A DNA stretch of 64,000 nt from Euglena gracilis. Taxonomy: Eukaryota > Euglenida > Euglenophyceae > Euglenales. Position numbers and translations under genes: made by a program. The stretch covers positions 54,556,838 to 54,620,837 of the forward strand of contig CP154954.1 in assembly GCA_039621445.1 (NCBI GenBank), written 5' to 3'. Positions 54,734-64,000 of this stretch are shown piece by piece (the stretch's first letter is position 1; each line of letters begins with the position of its first letter). The notes under the pieces were generated by a model. The model did no database searches. It was not told where the DNA came from and saw only the letters and a program-made list of their open reading frames with translations.

Positions 54734-55920
54734 GTGACGCTAGTGGAGAATATCAAATCGAAAATTGTTGACATATTCAAGACTTCAATGAGAAATGCGA
54801 TTGCCAGCACGAAGAAGTGCGTCACTGAACAACAAGAACTGGCTGCAGCCACAGCTGGACGACCTGACGGCGCAGTGCAACCGTGGCGGACCGTGGCTGC
54901 CCCTTCCCCCCCAGAAAACGTTTCTAAAAACCCACCCAGTGACAGCCACAGACTTTGGCAGACAGTGGTCAGAAAAACCCGACGGACACCAAAGCCAAGG
55001 CAGCTGTCACGCCACAACGGCCAGGGCCATGGAGCCCATATCCCAGTTACACCAATACCTTGTTCAAGCTGGGCCATGGCGGCCAAAACAGCAAGCTGGG
55101 CCATGGCGGCCAGAACAGCAAAGGCCATGGTGGCCGATGGAACAAAGGCCAGGGCGGCCAACAATACCAAGGCCAGGGAGGCCGATTCCACAAACAGATG
55201 CCCAGTGGCAGGGGCAGGACAGGTCCACAACACCCCCCCAACCATTTCTTCATCACAAAACCTACCAGGGGAAAAGGATTGGCCCCCAGAAGCCCCCCAA
55301 GATTTTCAATGGGCATGGCGCCCAAGATCAAAGAAAAGTCAATGGGGACTGTCAACATTTCAAGAGGGCCAGTTGGGCCAACATCAAGAAGAACAGTGGG
55401 GCCAGAATTATCATCAAGGCCATTGGGGCCATCATCATTTTTATCAAGGCCACAGGGCCCATCACCATGCTCAACATCAACAAGTTCAAGGCCACTGGGG
55501 CCAATTATCAAAAGGGGGAAACCCCCAGAAGCTAACAGGCTGTCCCCCAGCAGGGGTTTTCAATGTACAGTGGCAGCCCCAGGAGGATGCCCCCAAAGGG
55601 GCAGTGGAGGACAAGGGGGCAACCCCCCCTCAACATTCTTTGTCAATGCCATGGCAGGGGCAAACCAAAACAAGGGGGAGACCCAAGGGGCCCCTATGGT
55701 ATGTCAATCGACAATACCAATGACAAAGTGGAGGATCAGAGAGCCTGTGAGCAGAGCATGCACACCCCCCCAGCCACCTTTAGAAAATGCTCAATCCCCA
55801 GAGGCACCAGGGGTGCAATGTCCAACACCCCCCACCCAGCAGCCAGAAAATCATCTAGTTGGTAAAATACATTCCATACCCCCCCTGTACCAGAGACTTC
55901 AGAAAAGTGTAAAACGGTGG
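54734..55920 (+). pseudogene. Gag-like region of the broken DIRS-like element
   Basis: One frame (54,734-55,723) starts MTLVENIKSKIVDIFKTSMR. A second frame from 54,955 carries GHGGQNSK and GQGGQQYQGQGGR repeats typical of Gly/Gln-rich RNA-binding tails, and runs on into RT. Which frame is used where is unclear, and frameshifts are likely. No stop interrupts the 54,955 frame before 56,254. Confidence 0.55.
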
Positions 55921-56973
55921 ACAAAAAAATCCCCCCCAGCAACATGTCAATTGATAAAAAATGGAATTCAACCCCCCTGGGTGAATCCCCCGAAATTGTC
56001 CACCCACCCAAAACACAGAGCCAAACTGGACTTAAACCAGGCAGAAAAAATTCTGCTGGAATACGAAAAAACTTGGTCAGTGAAACGAGTTTGGGATTCA
56101 GAAACCCAGCATTTGATCCCATGGTTTTTAATTTCAAAACCAGAGGGTGGAACAACCAAGTGGAGAATGATCAGCGATTGCAGAGAAATCAATCAGCAAT
56201 TTCAAGTAAAACCTTTCAAGCTGGATCATATCCAGCACATTTTTCCAGTTTTGTGAAAAAGGCCACTGGGCAGCAAAAATAGACCACAAGGATGCCTATT
56301 TCCATATTCCAGTAAGTCCAGGCCTCAGGCCATTTTTGAGACATCAGGTGGGGGGGCAGACCTGGGAATTTCAAACAGGCTGCTTTGGGATAAATGTAAT
56401 GCCCCAAATTTTCATGTCAGTCATGAAAACTTTCGAAAAGCTCTAGAGAAAAAGGGACATCCAGGTGTTTGTTTACCTGGACGACATTTTGCTGGTGGCC
56501 CCCACTCAAAACACTTTGCAAAATCAACTGAACACAGTTGTCAAAGATTTGCTGGATTCTGGGTTCAAAATCAATGTGAAAAAGTCCACCCTGCAACCCA
56601 CGCAAGTTGTAACCCATCTGGGGTTTCAACTGAACCTCCTGGAAGGAAAGCTACAGGTGCCCCCCCAGAAAGTCAAAACCACACAAAAGGAGCTGGGAAA
56701 AACTGTGAAAAAAGAGTACATGTCAAAAAGGCAATTGGCTGCCATTTTGGGCCAAATAAGATGCAACCTAATGGCCCTGCCCTTTTAAGGTCTTTCACAG
56801 ACACCCTGGCAAATTTTTTGGTGGCAAAGTCAACAGCCCCGTGGGACTCAAAACACCCCATTTCCCAGGAAATCAAAGCCCAATTAAGGGAAATAAAAAT
56901 TCTGCTAGACACCTGGGGGGGCAGACCCTTCCCCAAAATGCAACCAGAGAGTTGCACTCAGACAGCAGCACCC
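55921..56973 (+). pseudogene. reverse transcriptase and start of RNase H, broken DIRS-like element
   Basis: RT motif LIPWFLISKPEGG and WRMISDCREIN lie in frame 1; the frame is lost at a stop around 56,254. The next motif (DHKDAYFHI) and FVYLDDILLVAPTQN are in frame 2, with a TAG near 56,446. Near 56,786 the frame shifts back to 1 (RSFTDTLANF). The RNase H start (ELHSDSST) ends at 56,973, where the LTR element is inserted. Three or more lesions make this non-functional. Confidence 0.8.
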
Positions 56974-57293
56974 TGTGAGTGGTCCAGGTGCATTTTTATA
57001 GTCACCATAAAATCACAGGCTGAAGCCTAATTCAAACAGGCAGATCCTAATTCACAGAAAAAATGATGGTGCTGTCTGTAGGTGGCTGTCAACATACACT
57101 GTTCACTCTGTTGTCTGGGATTACTTTCCTGAGATTGGATTTGTTTGATTTTGTCTGCGGCGCAAGTTTATTTCAAGTTTGGTCATTGCTGTTGGAAGTG
57201 GGATTTTGGGAAAGAGATTTCAGTGAAAGGGATGTCAAGTCAAGGAAGGGGCTCCAGAAGTCAGGTCCGTGGTAAGGGGACCTCGGACTTTCA
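56974..57293. repeat. left LTR of the miniature element (320 bp)
   Basis: Identical to the right LTR, except for one substitution near 57,066 and a 16-bp extra segment at about 57,252-57,267 (TCCAGAAGTCAGGTCC). Confidence 0.9.
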
Positions 57294-57938
57294 TGAACAG
57301 TGTATCAGGACAGTGTCCCAGTCCAGTTCGAACAGGGGACGCCATCGAGATGTACAGCCACATTTGGTGAGATGTCGTTCGGTTGCCTGCCAGACAGATT
57401 CTCTGAGACTGGAATCCGTGGCATGCCAGACATTTGGCAAAAGGCGGACAAGGGCCAGACGGCTACAGCGGAGATGGCTCGACCACCAAAAAAGATTTGA
57501 AGATTTGAAGATTGATGGACAAAATTGGGGACCAGATTGGACATTGCAAAGTGATTGTGATTGGTAATTACAATTTGCTGCAACTTTGATTGTGGTCGGC
57601 TGCTGGGTATTTGTCTTTGACTGTGGCCTGACGCCGCGGTACTGTGTGTACACCTGTGGATCGGCTGCGAAAGAATTTATCCGATGTGGCCTGATGCCGC
57701 AGAAGTGTGCTGCAATTTGGCTGCTAATCATTCATTGGCTGTAACATAGTCACTCAGATCGTGTCACCCCTGTGTGCTGTGTAGTGTGTCGGTGGCAGGT
57801 GTGAAGGCAATCACCCGGGAGTACCATTGCAATTTCAAATGGACCACTTTTTTGCCTGGCCCCTCAAAAAATTTCGATGCACCTGGCCCAATTTGGAGTC
57901 AGGTCAGATTGCCGAGGGCAATCTCTTGAGCAGGGGGG

Positions 57939-58242
57939 TGTGAGTGGTCCAGGTGCATTTTTATAGTCACCATAAAATCACAGGCTGAAGCCTAATTCAA
58001 ACAGGCAGATCCTAATTCACAGAAAAAATGATGGTACTGTCTGTAGGTGGCTGTCAACATACACTGTTCACTCTGTTGTCTGGGATTACTTTCCTGAGAT
58101 TGGATTTGTTTGATTTTGTCTGCGGCGCAAGTTTATTTCAAGTTTGGTCATTGCTGTTGGAAGTGGGATTTTGGGAAAGAGATTTCAGTGAAAGGGATGT
58201 CAAGTCAAGGAAGGGGCGTGGTAAGGGGACCTCGGACTTTCA
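57939..58242. repeat. right LTR of the miniature element (304 bp)
   Basis: Near-identical partner of 56,974-57,293. LTR identity is set at insertion, so the low divergence points to a recent event. Confidence 0.9.
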
Positions 58243-59060
58243 ACCCATGCCTGGGGTGGGCTGGACATCCACACAGGAGAAATTGTGCAGGAATTTTGGA
58301 GAAAAGACTCCATTTTACACATCAATGTAAAGGAGCTCAGTGCAGCAATCAGCACTGTGAAAAGTTTGAGCAAACCTGGGGAAACAGTTTCCTTGCCAGT
58401 GGACAACCAGGTAATCTACTATTACCTGACCAAAGAGGGCGGCAGAAAGGACCCATTCAACAAAATGCTAAGACCCTTTTTCAAATTGTGCATGGAGCAA
58501 ACAAGTAAACCTCCAAGTCAACTGGGTGCCTTCAAAGGAATGCCTAGCAGACCCCATAAGCAGATGGGAAATGGACAGGGGGGATTATTCTTTAGACCCC
58601 CAACTTTTTCAATGGTTAAGACAGCAATTCCAAAATTTCATAAATCTGGAAACAGATTTGTTTGCCTCTCCAGGCAACAAAAAACTGCCCAATTTTGTGG
58701 CCAGGTGGCCCCATTGGGAGGCCAAAGCAGTAAATGCACTACAATGTCCACTGGACAATATGGGGGATCTTTACGCAACCCCCCCCCGGTCAATAATCCA
58801 AAAATTTCTGCCCAGGTTGAAAATGTTTCCCCAGACCAAAGTTTTGATGGTCACCCCCTTCTGGGATTCAGCCACCTGGTGGCCCCAATTAATAAAAATG
58901 AACGTTCCAGGGACCCCCTGCCTAAAAATCACCCCCTACAGGGGTATGTTTACCAATTGCAGGGTGGAACAAATGCCACCCCCCCCAGGTGGCCCCTGCT
59001 TTGCATGATTTGCTCAGGCAAATTTTGGAGGGGAAACAAATTCAGTTACAACCGTTAAAG
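58243..59060 (+). pseudogene. RNase H end and methyltransferase-like domain, broken DIRS-like element
   Basis: RNase H resumes exactly at the insertion edge: EIVQEFWRKDSILHINVKEL, LPVDNQVIYYYL, then a frame change near 58,520 to ECLADPISRWEMDRGDYSL. The methyltransferase-like part follows: TDLFASPGNKKLP, DLYATPPRSII, VLMVTPFWDSATWWPQL. The frame change is a lesion. Confidence 0.8.
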
Positions 59061-59089
59061 ATTTCCTTGGTAGAAACCCCAGTTTAAAG

Positions 59090-59836
59090 CGTTATCAGAG
59101 TGCTTTTGCACTTCTGTGGGTCATTTTGGAACACATGGGGGTGCCCCCGCCTGAAGCCACCACAGACCAAGTGGCTGTCTCTTTAATACAATTATTCCAA
59201 TTTTCAAAGGCCCAAGCCCGTAATGCATACAGTGCTGTGCTTTTGATTCCTGGGTTTGGTGGGCTGAGATTCCACACCCTTTTGACCCCCTACAAGAGGC
59301 TTTGGAACCAAAACATGGAGAAGTATGGGGCATTTTGGGATCCCCTCCCAATCCTCCTGGGGCTGGCCAAGGCCCCCATGCCCACTGATATTTGTACATG
59401 GCGTACCCAGCTGATTTTTTGCTCACGAAGTTTATATCGATCCTCTGACTTGGCACAAGTCAAACGAACCACCAGTGTTTTGGGTAGGGCACCCTACATT
59501 AAAATTAAACGTAAAGGCCAAAAGTTTCACAAGTGGGAAAGGGTGGTGTCCATTCCCCAATGTCCACAAATAAGCTCCTTTCGTTTAATGATGTCTTTTG
59601 TGGCTGCTACACGTTCATTCGTCGGACCTGGGGGCCCCCTTATGATTTCATTAAAACCCCCCTTCAGGGCCATAAGTGCAGACACCTTCAGCGCCATGAA
59701 GGAATTTTTCCTAAATCGGGGGTGCAAAGTTATTGGAAACATCCATTTTGCGCCTACCCCCGTCAGGTTATTCGGCCCCAGCCATGAGCAAGCGCCCCGC
59801 CAGGTTATTTTGGGCGGGGGGTCGGTAAATCCTTGA
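59090..59836 (+). pseudogene. truncated tyrosine recombinase, broken DIRS-like element
   Basis: Reads QARNAYSAVLLIPGFGGLRF (closely matching the intact element), SRSLYRSSDLAQVKRTTSVL (first Arg) and YIKIKRKGQKFHKW (Lys). The HxxR box is unrecognisable and the C-terminal Tyr region is absent, replaced after about 59,830 by an inverted RT fragment. Confidence 0.75.
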
Positions 59837-60146
59837 CCACCGTGTTCAGATGATTTTGTAAAATGTTTTGGGTGGGGGCCTCTAACAAAATGTCGTCCTG
59901 ATTTATGAATTCCTGAGTGGCACTTTTCCTTCAAAGATTCTCAAAAGCTTTCATAACCCCCATGAAAACTTGGGGGATATTGTTTAGGCTAAAACAGCCT
60001 GCTTGTAATTCCCAGGAATGCCCCCTCCCCAGCTGATGTCTCAAAAATGGCGTCAGGGCTAGGCTTACCTGGATGTCAAAATATGCGTCCTTAAGATCGA
60101 CTTTGGCTGTTTGGGCGATGGGAGGCGGCCGGCGCCTGCACACCTG
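59830..60146 (-). pseudogene. inverted RT fragment of another DIRS-like copy
   Basis: The minus strand reads AKVDLKDAYFDIQVSLALTP, LQAGCFSLNNIPQVFMGVMK, and, past a lesion, DDILLEAPTQNILQNHL. This matches the RT core of the broken element (DDILLVAPTQN) but in opposite orientation. The YLDD Tyr-Leu is replaced (NQDD). It starts at the palm Asp motif, so it is a fragment. Confidence 0.8.
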
Positions 60147-60199
60147 AATTGGGGAAGTTCCTCCCCTCCGTCCGCTGCTTTTTTTTTGTGTCTTTCCCT

Positions 60200-60510
60200 C
60201 CCAGGATCTCTTTCATTCTGATGTTTCAATCAAATAATTGTGCATGCTGAAGCCCGGAAGGTCAAATATTTCAATCTCAATTCGAAGAGAAGTCATTGGA
60301 CATTGGAAAGAGAAAAGCCCTTGAATTACCGGAAGAAGAGGAAAGAAGGAGGTCTTCCAGTCCCCACCAGAGAAAAGGAGGTGTTCTTCCGCTACCCCCC
60401 CCCCGCTACGTTGTTTTCAACTTAAACCCGGCTTTTCCTTTCCCCGCACCTACTGCTTCAGAGGCAGCCCCCAAGGAGTTGGCCAAAAGTACCGTCCCCA
60501 CCTCCTAATT
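60200..60510 (+). other. short basic/acidic frame next to the DIRS fragments
   Basis: A + frame to about 60,508 reads GKRKALELPEEEERRRSSSP and VVFNLNPAFPFPAPTASEAA. It could be a Gag-like remnant or unrelated. No family recognised. Confidence 0.25.
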
Positions 60511-60619
60511 GTTGAAAAAATTGGCTGACAGAACCCGGGATCTGGCTGAATTCAGGGACCGAAAGCCGCTAAAAAAGGTGTTTTTGGGGCGCGGTGTGCC
60601 TATTTTTACCGGAGTGCCG

Positions 60620-60909
60620 TGTGCAAGTTGGGGGATGGTCCAGTGTGTCCAGATAATTTCACCACATCAGACTTCTGGCCAAAACCAACTTTTCAGCCTT
60701 CAGGGGTCTTCTTCCCAAACTTCCCCACACAGCACCCCAGAAGACAAGACTTGATACTTGAATCCAGTTCAGAGTCCCACGCAAACTTGTACACTGTTTG
60801 CCAGCTTGCCTGTGAAAAATGTAATTCCCCAAAACCTCTGTGAGGCAATGCCTAATTTCTGCTGGCATCTCTTACCAAAATAAATCTCAAATCTGGCCCG
60901 CGCTCACAC
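60620..60909. repeat. 290-bp direct repeat, copy 1
   Basis: Starts TGTGCAAGTTGGGGGATGG, ends GGCCCGCGCTCACAC. Contains a Cys-containing frame CKLGDGPVCPDNFTTSDFW that is identical in copy 2. Confidence 0.9.
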
Positions 60910-61435
60910 CCCCCTTCCCAAAAACAATTGCCAGGCAATTGTCCAAAACGGAAGTAAAAAATGAGCGGGCCGGAGATAAAAATTCAACACACACACACAC
61001 ACACACACGCAGCAGCGACATGGAAAAGTGACGAATGGCGGTTCTCAAATTTAAATTGCCAAATCTTCGAATCCACAGATAATTGTAAACATGTCCAAAT
61101 CCACAGATAAATACCATGTGGGGCCCGCCTACCTCCACCCAAGCCTTTCCACCTTAGAGAGCCATGTCGTACGACCTACCCCGTACAACATGACCCCCCA
61201 TGGGGTCCAGCCGGGGCTTCGGCGACCCCCGCCGAGCCAAACCGGAGCAGAGCCCCCTTGAAGCGGCCCAGCACCGAACGGGGAGGCGGCACACACCACA
61301 GCCATCACAGCAGAAACAGGCAGACGAACTCGAAGATGGTCACCAGATGTGCATTTGTAGGGCTGTTGCACAACCCTGATCACTGTTTTTTACGAGGTCA
61401 GGCTCCTCGCGCCGAAATCTCCAGGGGGAACTTGA

Positions 61436-61690
61436 CCAATGACGTTGAAACTTGACATCTTGAACTTGGAAACTGAAATCTTGGACATCACACCTTGGCT
61501 CCTCCACGGATTGACCTTGGGAACTTGAAATCTTGGAAATGATGACAGAACTCCTTCACAGATTGACCTTGGGAAATTGAAATCTTGACATGACAACTTT
61601 CTTCCACCACAGATTCCTTGGGATCTTGAAATTGAACTTGACATCTTGACTTGAACTTGACCCTGAAATGACATTTTGGAGATTGAGATT
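61436..61690. repeat. imperfect CTTGA/ATCTTG-rich repeat
   Basis: Irregular units such as GAACTTGAAATCTTGGA and GATTGACCTTGGGAA recur about ten times with variable spacing. Interior of the 60,617-62,280 insertion. Confidence 0.7.
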
Positions 61691-61988
61691 ATTGATGATG
61701 ATGGCGGGCTGTGATTGACATTTCCGTCTGTCCTTCAGCCAAGGCTCCAAACAAGACCCACAGCAGCACCAACTCCAGGATCACCCGCTGCTAGCTTGAT
61801 CTGGAGAGTTGATCATGGTGGCCCAACACAGCATCTCACTGTGTGCCAACTGATGCCTTCCTCTGCCTTGTCCTCCTTCTGCTGCTGAGCTGGCCTGCCA
61901 CTTCCATGCCTTTTCACTTCTGAGTGTCCCCCGGCTCCACAGGTACGTTTGTACGGGGCTTTTCTGCACTGCAAATCTCATACAAGTT

Positions 61989-62278
61989 TGTGCAAGTTGG
62001 GGGATGGTCCAGTGTGTCCAGATAATTTCACCACATCAGACTTCTGGCCAAAACCAACTTTTCAGCCTTCAGGGGTCTTCTTCCCAAACTTCCCCACGCA
62101 GCACCCCAGAAGACAAGACTTGATACTTGAATCCAGTTCAGAGTCCCACGCAAACTTGTACACTGTTTGCCAGCTTGCCTGTGAAAAATGTAATTCCCCA
62201 AAATCTCTGTGAGGCAATGCCTAATTTCTGCTGGCATCTCTTACCAAAATAAATCTCAAATCTGGCCCGCGCTCACAC
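61989..62278. repeat. 290-bp direct repeat, copy 2
   Basis: Differs from copy 1 at ACGCAGCACC (for ACACAGCACC) and AAATCTCTG (for AAACCTCTG). Confidence 0.9.
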
Positions 62279-62514
62279 GTGTGACTGTTTTCTCCCACTC
62301 GGACTGCGGGGAGCCCCGTGTGGGTTTACTCAAAAAGGGGCAGGAGCAGGTTTACTCAAAAAAATTGGGCTTTTCTGCCCAAGACGTTTGTGAAATTGGC
62401 CAATGGATCGGGGTGGAGGCTTTTGCAGCCCATTATCAACGACTTTATTATTATTATTATTTTATCAACAACCGTTTTAGAAAATGCCCTGGACCCCCTA
62501 GTTTCAGTGTACAA

Positions 62515-62640
62515 TCAGGTCTCACAAGGGCAAAGTGTGGAGCCTGATGTGTGTCGTACTCCCTCAAGGCAAACCGACGAGTGAGGTCGGGACACCGAGA
62601 CCGAAGCACAAACACCTTGTGAGCCCCACACCCCCCACTC
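62515..62640. repeat. DIRS-type terminal sequence after the third recombinase fragment
   Basis: TCGTACTCCCTCAAGGCAAACC, GAGGTCGGGACACCGAGACC and GAAGCACAAACACCTTGTGAG match, in order, segments at 49,830-49,905. Placed right after a recombinase C-terminus, it is the expected right end of a DIRS copy. Confidence 0.6.
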
Positions 62641-62715
62641 GTAAACGAAATTTTGTGTCCAAAGCCCTCGATCAGCATAAAACCACGGTGGGGGTGGGGC
62701 CCAAGGGACAAGAAG

Positions 62716-63340
62716 TCACGTCACCATGTTCCAGCTCTGAATCCCACGACACAGGAAGGGGGATGAAGGGACCAGGGAGGCGGGGCACAAGAAGATTCTG
62801 AGCACAAGAAGATGCTGGGTTGCTGTCTTTTTGCTGGAGGCTAACAGCAAACTGTGGTCCAGGTACATAAAAACCACCTGTTCTTCATTTCTCATTTTCT
62901 TTCCCAAACTCTCATTAGAGGCATAGATTTTTGTGTCAGGCTGCTTATGCCGAAGCATGCAGCTTGAAACTGCCAAGTTTCCATCCCCAACGTGCATGCA
63001 GGCATATTTTTCTAGGCTGCTGTGCAGTTTTAAGTTAAAATAAGCACCTTTGAGGTCGATTTATCAACAGAATGTGTTCAAGTATGAAGTTCCGGGGGGG
63101 GGTATAGATATTTAGCTGTCGAAAATACGAAATTAGTCTTTCCTTATTCTGTTCCATCTTTTTTTTTTTGTTAATGAAGAAATACAGGACAGAATGTTTT
63201 GCCTTTTATGGGGGGATTTGCCTGGTTGCTCCTGCACACTCGTATTCCCTTAAAATTTTCTGGGCAGTCACTGTTTCCTGGGGGAATTTGAAGGGAACTT
63301 TGAAGGACACTTCAGGGGGAAGGGGAAGATCTGCAATAAC
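62716..63340 (-). pseudogene. decayed RT of a divergent retroelement
   Basis: The minus strand reads, from high to low coordinate, FFINKKKKMEQ with RLISYFRQLNIYTPPP, then (other frame) KGAYFNLKLHSSLEK, then VVFMYLDHSLLLASS. These are RT motifs 1 to 5 of a DIRS/Gypsy-like RT, with YLDD changed to YLDH and several frame changes and stops. Sequence differs from the other DIRS copies here, so it is another lineage. Confidence 0.65.
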
Positions 63341-64000
63341 CCCCATACCTTATCAGGTTTTGCACCTCCTGGCTGGCCACTGCTCTTACCCAAGCCTGAA
63401 GGTCCCTGCAAGGGTGCACCTCTGGGTGTAAAGTGTATGTGTATTACACAGGCCCTATAAGTAGTCCTCCCCACTTGGCTGCCCCATCACTGGGGTCCTT
63501 TCTCCTGCCTGCCCCATCACTGTGGTGCCAGCTGGCCCTGCCAAAGAGCTGCCCAGAGACAGGCTTTCCGCCTGAATTTTTAAGGGTTGGGTAAAGTCCG
63601 TGTTGCCTGCAGTGAGCAGGTACATATAATGTTGTGAGATGAGAAGCATTTAGCTTCTGTGGGGCCTCTGCCCGAAGGGCTCTTGGGCATCCCCGCAGGA
63701 GTCTCTTGCGTGGTTCTTGTCTTCCGGGGCTTGAATCTCTTGGCTTCCATAGCCTTGGAATTTGGAGGATCGCCCTCAGAACCTTCTCTTGGCGGTTTGA
63801 AGCCCTGTCTGGCCCCCACTGCCACTAAGAGGGTTACTGCAAGGGGGAGTTGGTGGATCTGTTCGACCTGTTGTCCTGGGCTGCTGCCAGTTTTGAATAT
63901 ATTGACTGCTCTTATGATTATGCAGGCTGCCGTAGCCTGGCCCTTAACATGATGGCCCCCAGGGCCTTGCAGGGTTGATGCCATTTCTGGCTCCCACTGT
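63341..64000 (-). pseudogene. possible Gag-like upstream part of the divergent retroelement
   Basis: A minus-strand frame at 63,580-63,984 is rich in Pro, Gly, Ser and basic residues (FKPPREGSEGDPPNSKAMEA, KPRKTRTTQETPAGMPKSPS), and another frame continues towards the RT remnant. Position upstream of the RT fits a Gag, but no motif proves it; it runs to the window edge. Confidence 0.35.

Larger units (their letters stand above)
56974..58242. mobile_element. miniature LTR retroelement (TRIM-like) inserted in RNase H
   Basis: A 1,269-bp element bounded by direct repeats that start TGTGAGTGG and end GGACTTTCA (TG...CA). A 4-bp target duplication ACCC flanks it (56,970-56,973 and 58,243-58,246). 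Just inside the left repeat is TGTATCAG (57,301), resembling the initiator-tRNA primer site TGGTATCAGAG. Just before the right repeat is GAGCAGGGGGG, a polypurine tract. The 645-bp interior has no RT or integrase, so it is non-autonomous. It carries short frames with a doubled SVACQT motif of unknown meaning. Confidence 0.85.
54565..59836 (+). mobile_element. broken second DIRS-like element
   Basis: Holds, in order, Gag-like, RT, RNase H, methyltransferase-like and recombinase remnants related to the intact element. It is damaged by frameshifts, stops and a 1.27-kb insertion in RNase H (56,974-58,242). The right end stops at an inverted RT fragment (from about 59,830). Its left end probably continues in 49,768-50,072, on the other side of the intact element, so the intact copy would have landed in it. 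Confidence 0.75.
60617..62280. mobile_element. 1.66-kb insertion with 290-bp direct repeats
   Basis: Bounded by near-identical 290-bp copies (60,620-60,909 and 61,989-62,278; two substitutions seen). The outer ends are CGTGTGCAAG and CTCACACG, which are inverted to each other. GTG flanks both sides, at most a 3-bp target duplication. No clear primer site or polypurine tract, so LTR status is unproven. The interior has a CA array (60,988-61,008) and a CTTGA-rich repeat. Confidence 0.5.
60530..62450 (+). pseudogene. third DIRS-like tyrosine recombinase fragment, split by an insertion
   Basis: The left piece ends LKKVFLGRGVPIFTGV near 60,616. The right piece from 62,281 reads TVFSHS, a decayed HxxR box, KKLGFSAQDVCEIGQWIGVE and AFAAHYQRL with the Tyr. 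The two pieces match adjacent parts of the intact element's recombinase (GVPTSFFGAHSTRG). A 26-bp direct duplication containing GGTTTACTCAAAAA (about 62,326 and 62,350) is an extra lesion. Followed by DIRS-type terminal sequence at 62,515-62,640. Confidence 0.6.

Noticed and set aside
52162-55511. Minus-strand frames across the DIRS elements
   Set aside because: Shadows of the RT and Gag frames; reverse-complement composition only.

Overview
The window reads as nuclear DNA of a protist, most likely a photosynthetic euglenid (Euglena-like). Three observations support this. First, a plastid-type heme oxygenase gene can be assembled only by removing introns that lack GT-AG ends, and whose ends pair through CAG at +4 to +6 and CTG at -8 to -6; this is the signature known for euglenid nonconventional introns. 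Second, the same genes also carry ordinary GT-AG (and one GC-AG) introns. Third, a class III cyclase-homology protein resembles degenerate kinetoplastid-type cyclase domains. Exons are short, GC-rich and far apart; introns are full of C/G runs, microsatellites and small inverted-repeat elements. Every host gene I could assemble lies on the + strand.

Layout. 1-4,594: 3' part of a tRNA 2'-phosphotransferase (KptA/TPT1) gene. 4,661-5,530: exons of an unidentified gene. 6,055-16,806: complete plastid heme oxygenase gene (8 exons, 290 residues), with a 3.2-kb CA-rich satellite in intron 1. 18,494-20,160: small acidic/basic protein ending in a PP1-docking-like motif. 22,378-29,269: scattered exons of unidentified genes, including a C2HC zinc finger. 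About 29,968-34,276: exons of unknown function that may be the 5' part of the next gene. 34,738-42,323: class III nucleotide-cyclase-homology gene. 42,324-49,760: mostly non-genic, with MITE-like elements, AT microsatellites, a telomere-motif fold-back element and a possible minus-strand coding stretch.

49,768-64,000 is a retrotransposon nest. A structurally complete DIRS-like (tyrosine recombinase) element lies at 50,073-54,564, with inverted terminal repeats, an internal complementary region that fuses both ends, and two long overlapping ORFs (Gag...recombinase; RT-RNase H-methyltransferase-like). It seems to sit inside the left end of an older, broken DIRS-like copy (to about 59,836). That copy is itself split in its RNase H region by a 1.27-kb miniature LTR element with near-identical LTRs and a 4-bp target duplication. 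Downstream are inverted RT fragments, a third DIRS recombinase fragment split by a 1.66-kb insertion with 290-bp direct repeats, and a further RT fragment on the minus strand.

Limits: exon edges rest on family alignments recalled from memory plus splice motifs; no search was run. Many short exons cannot be named.
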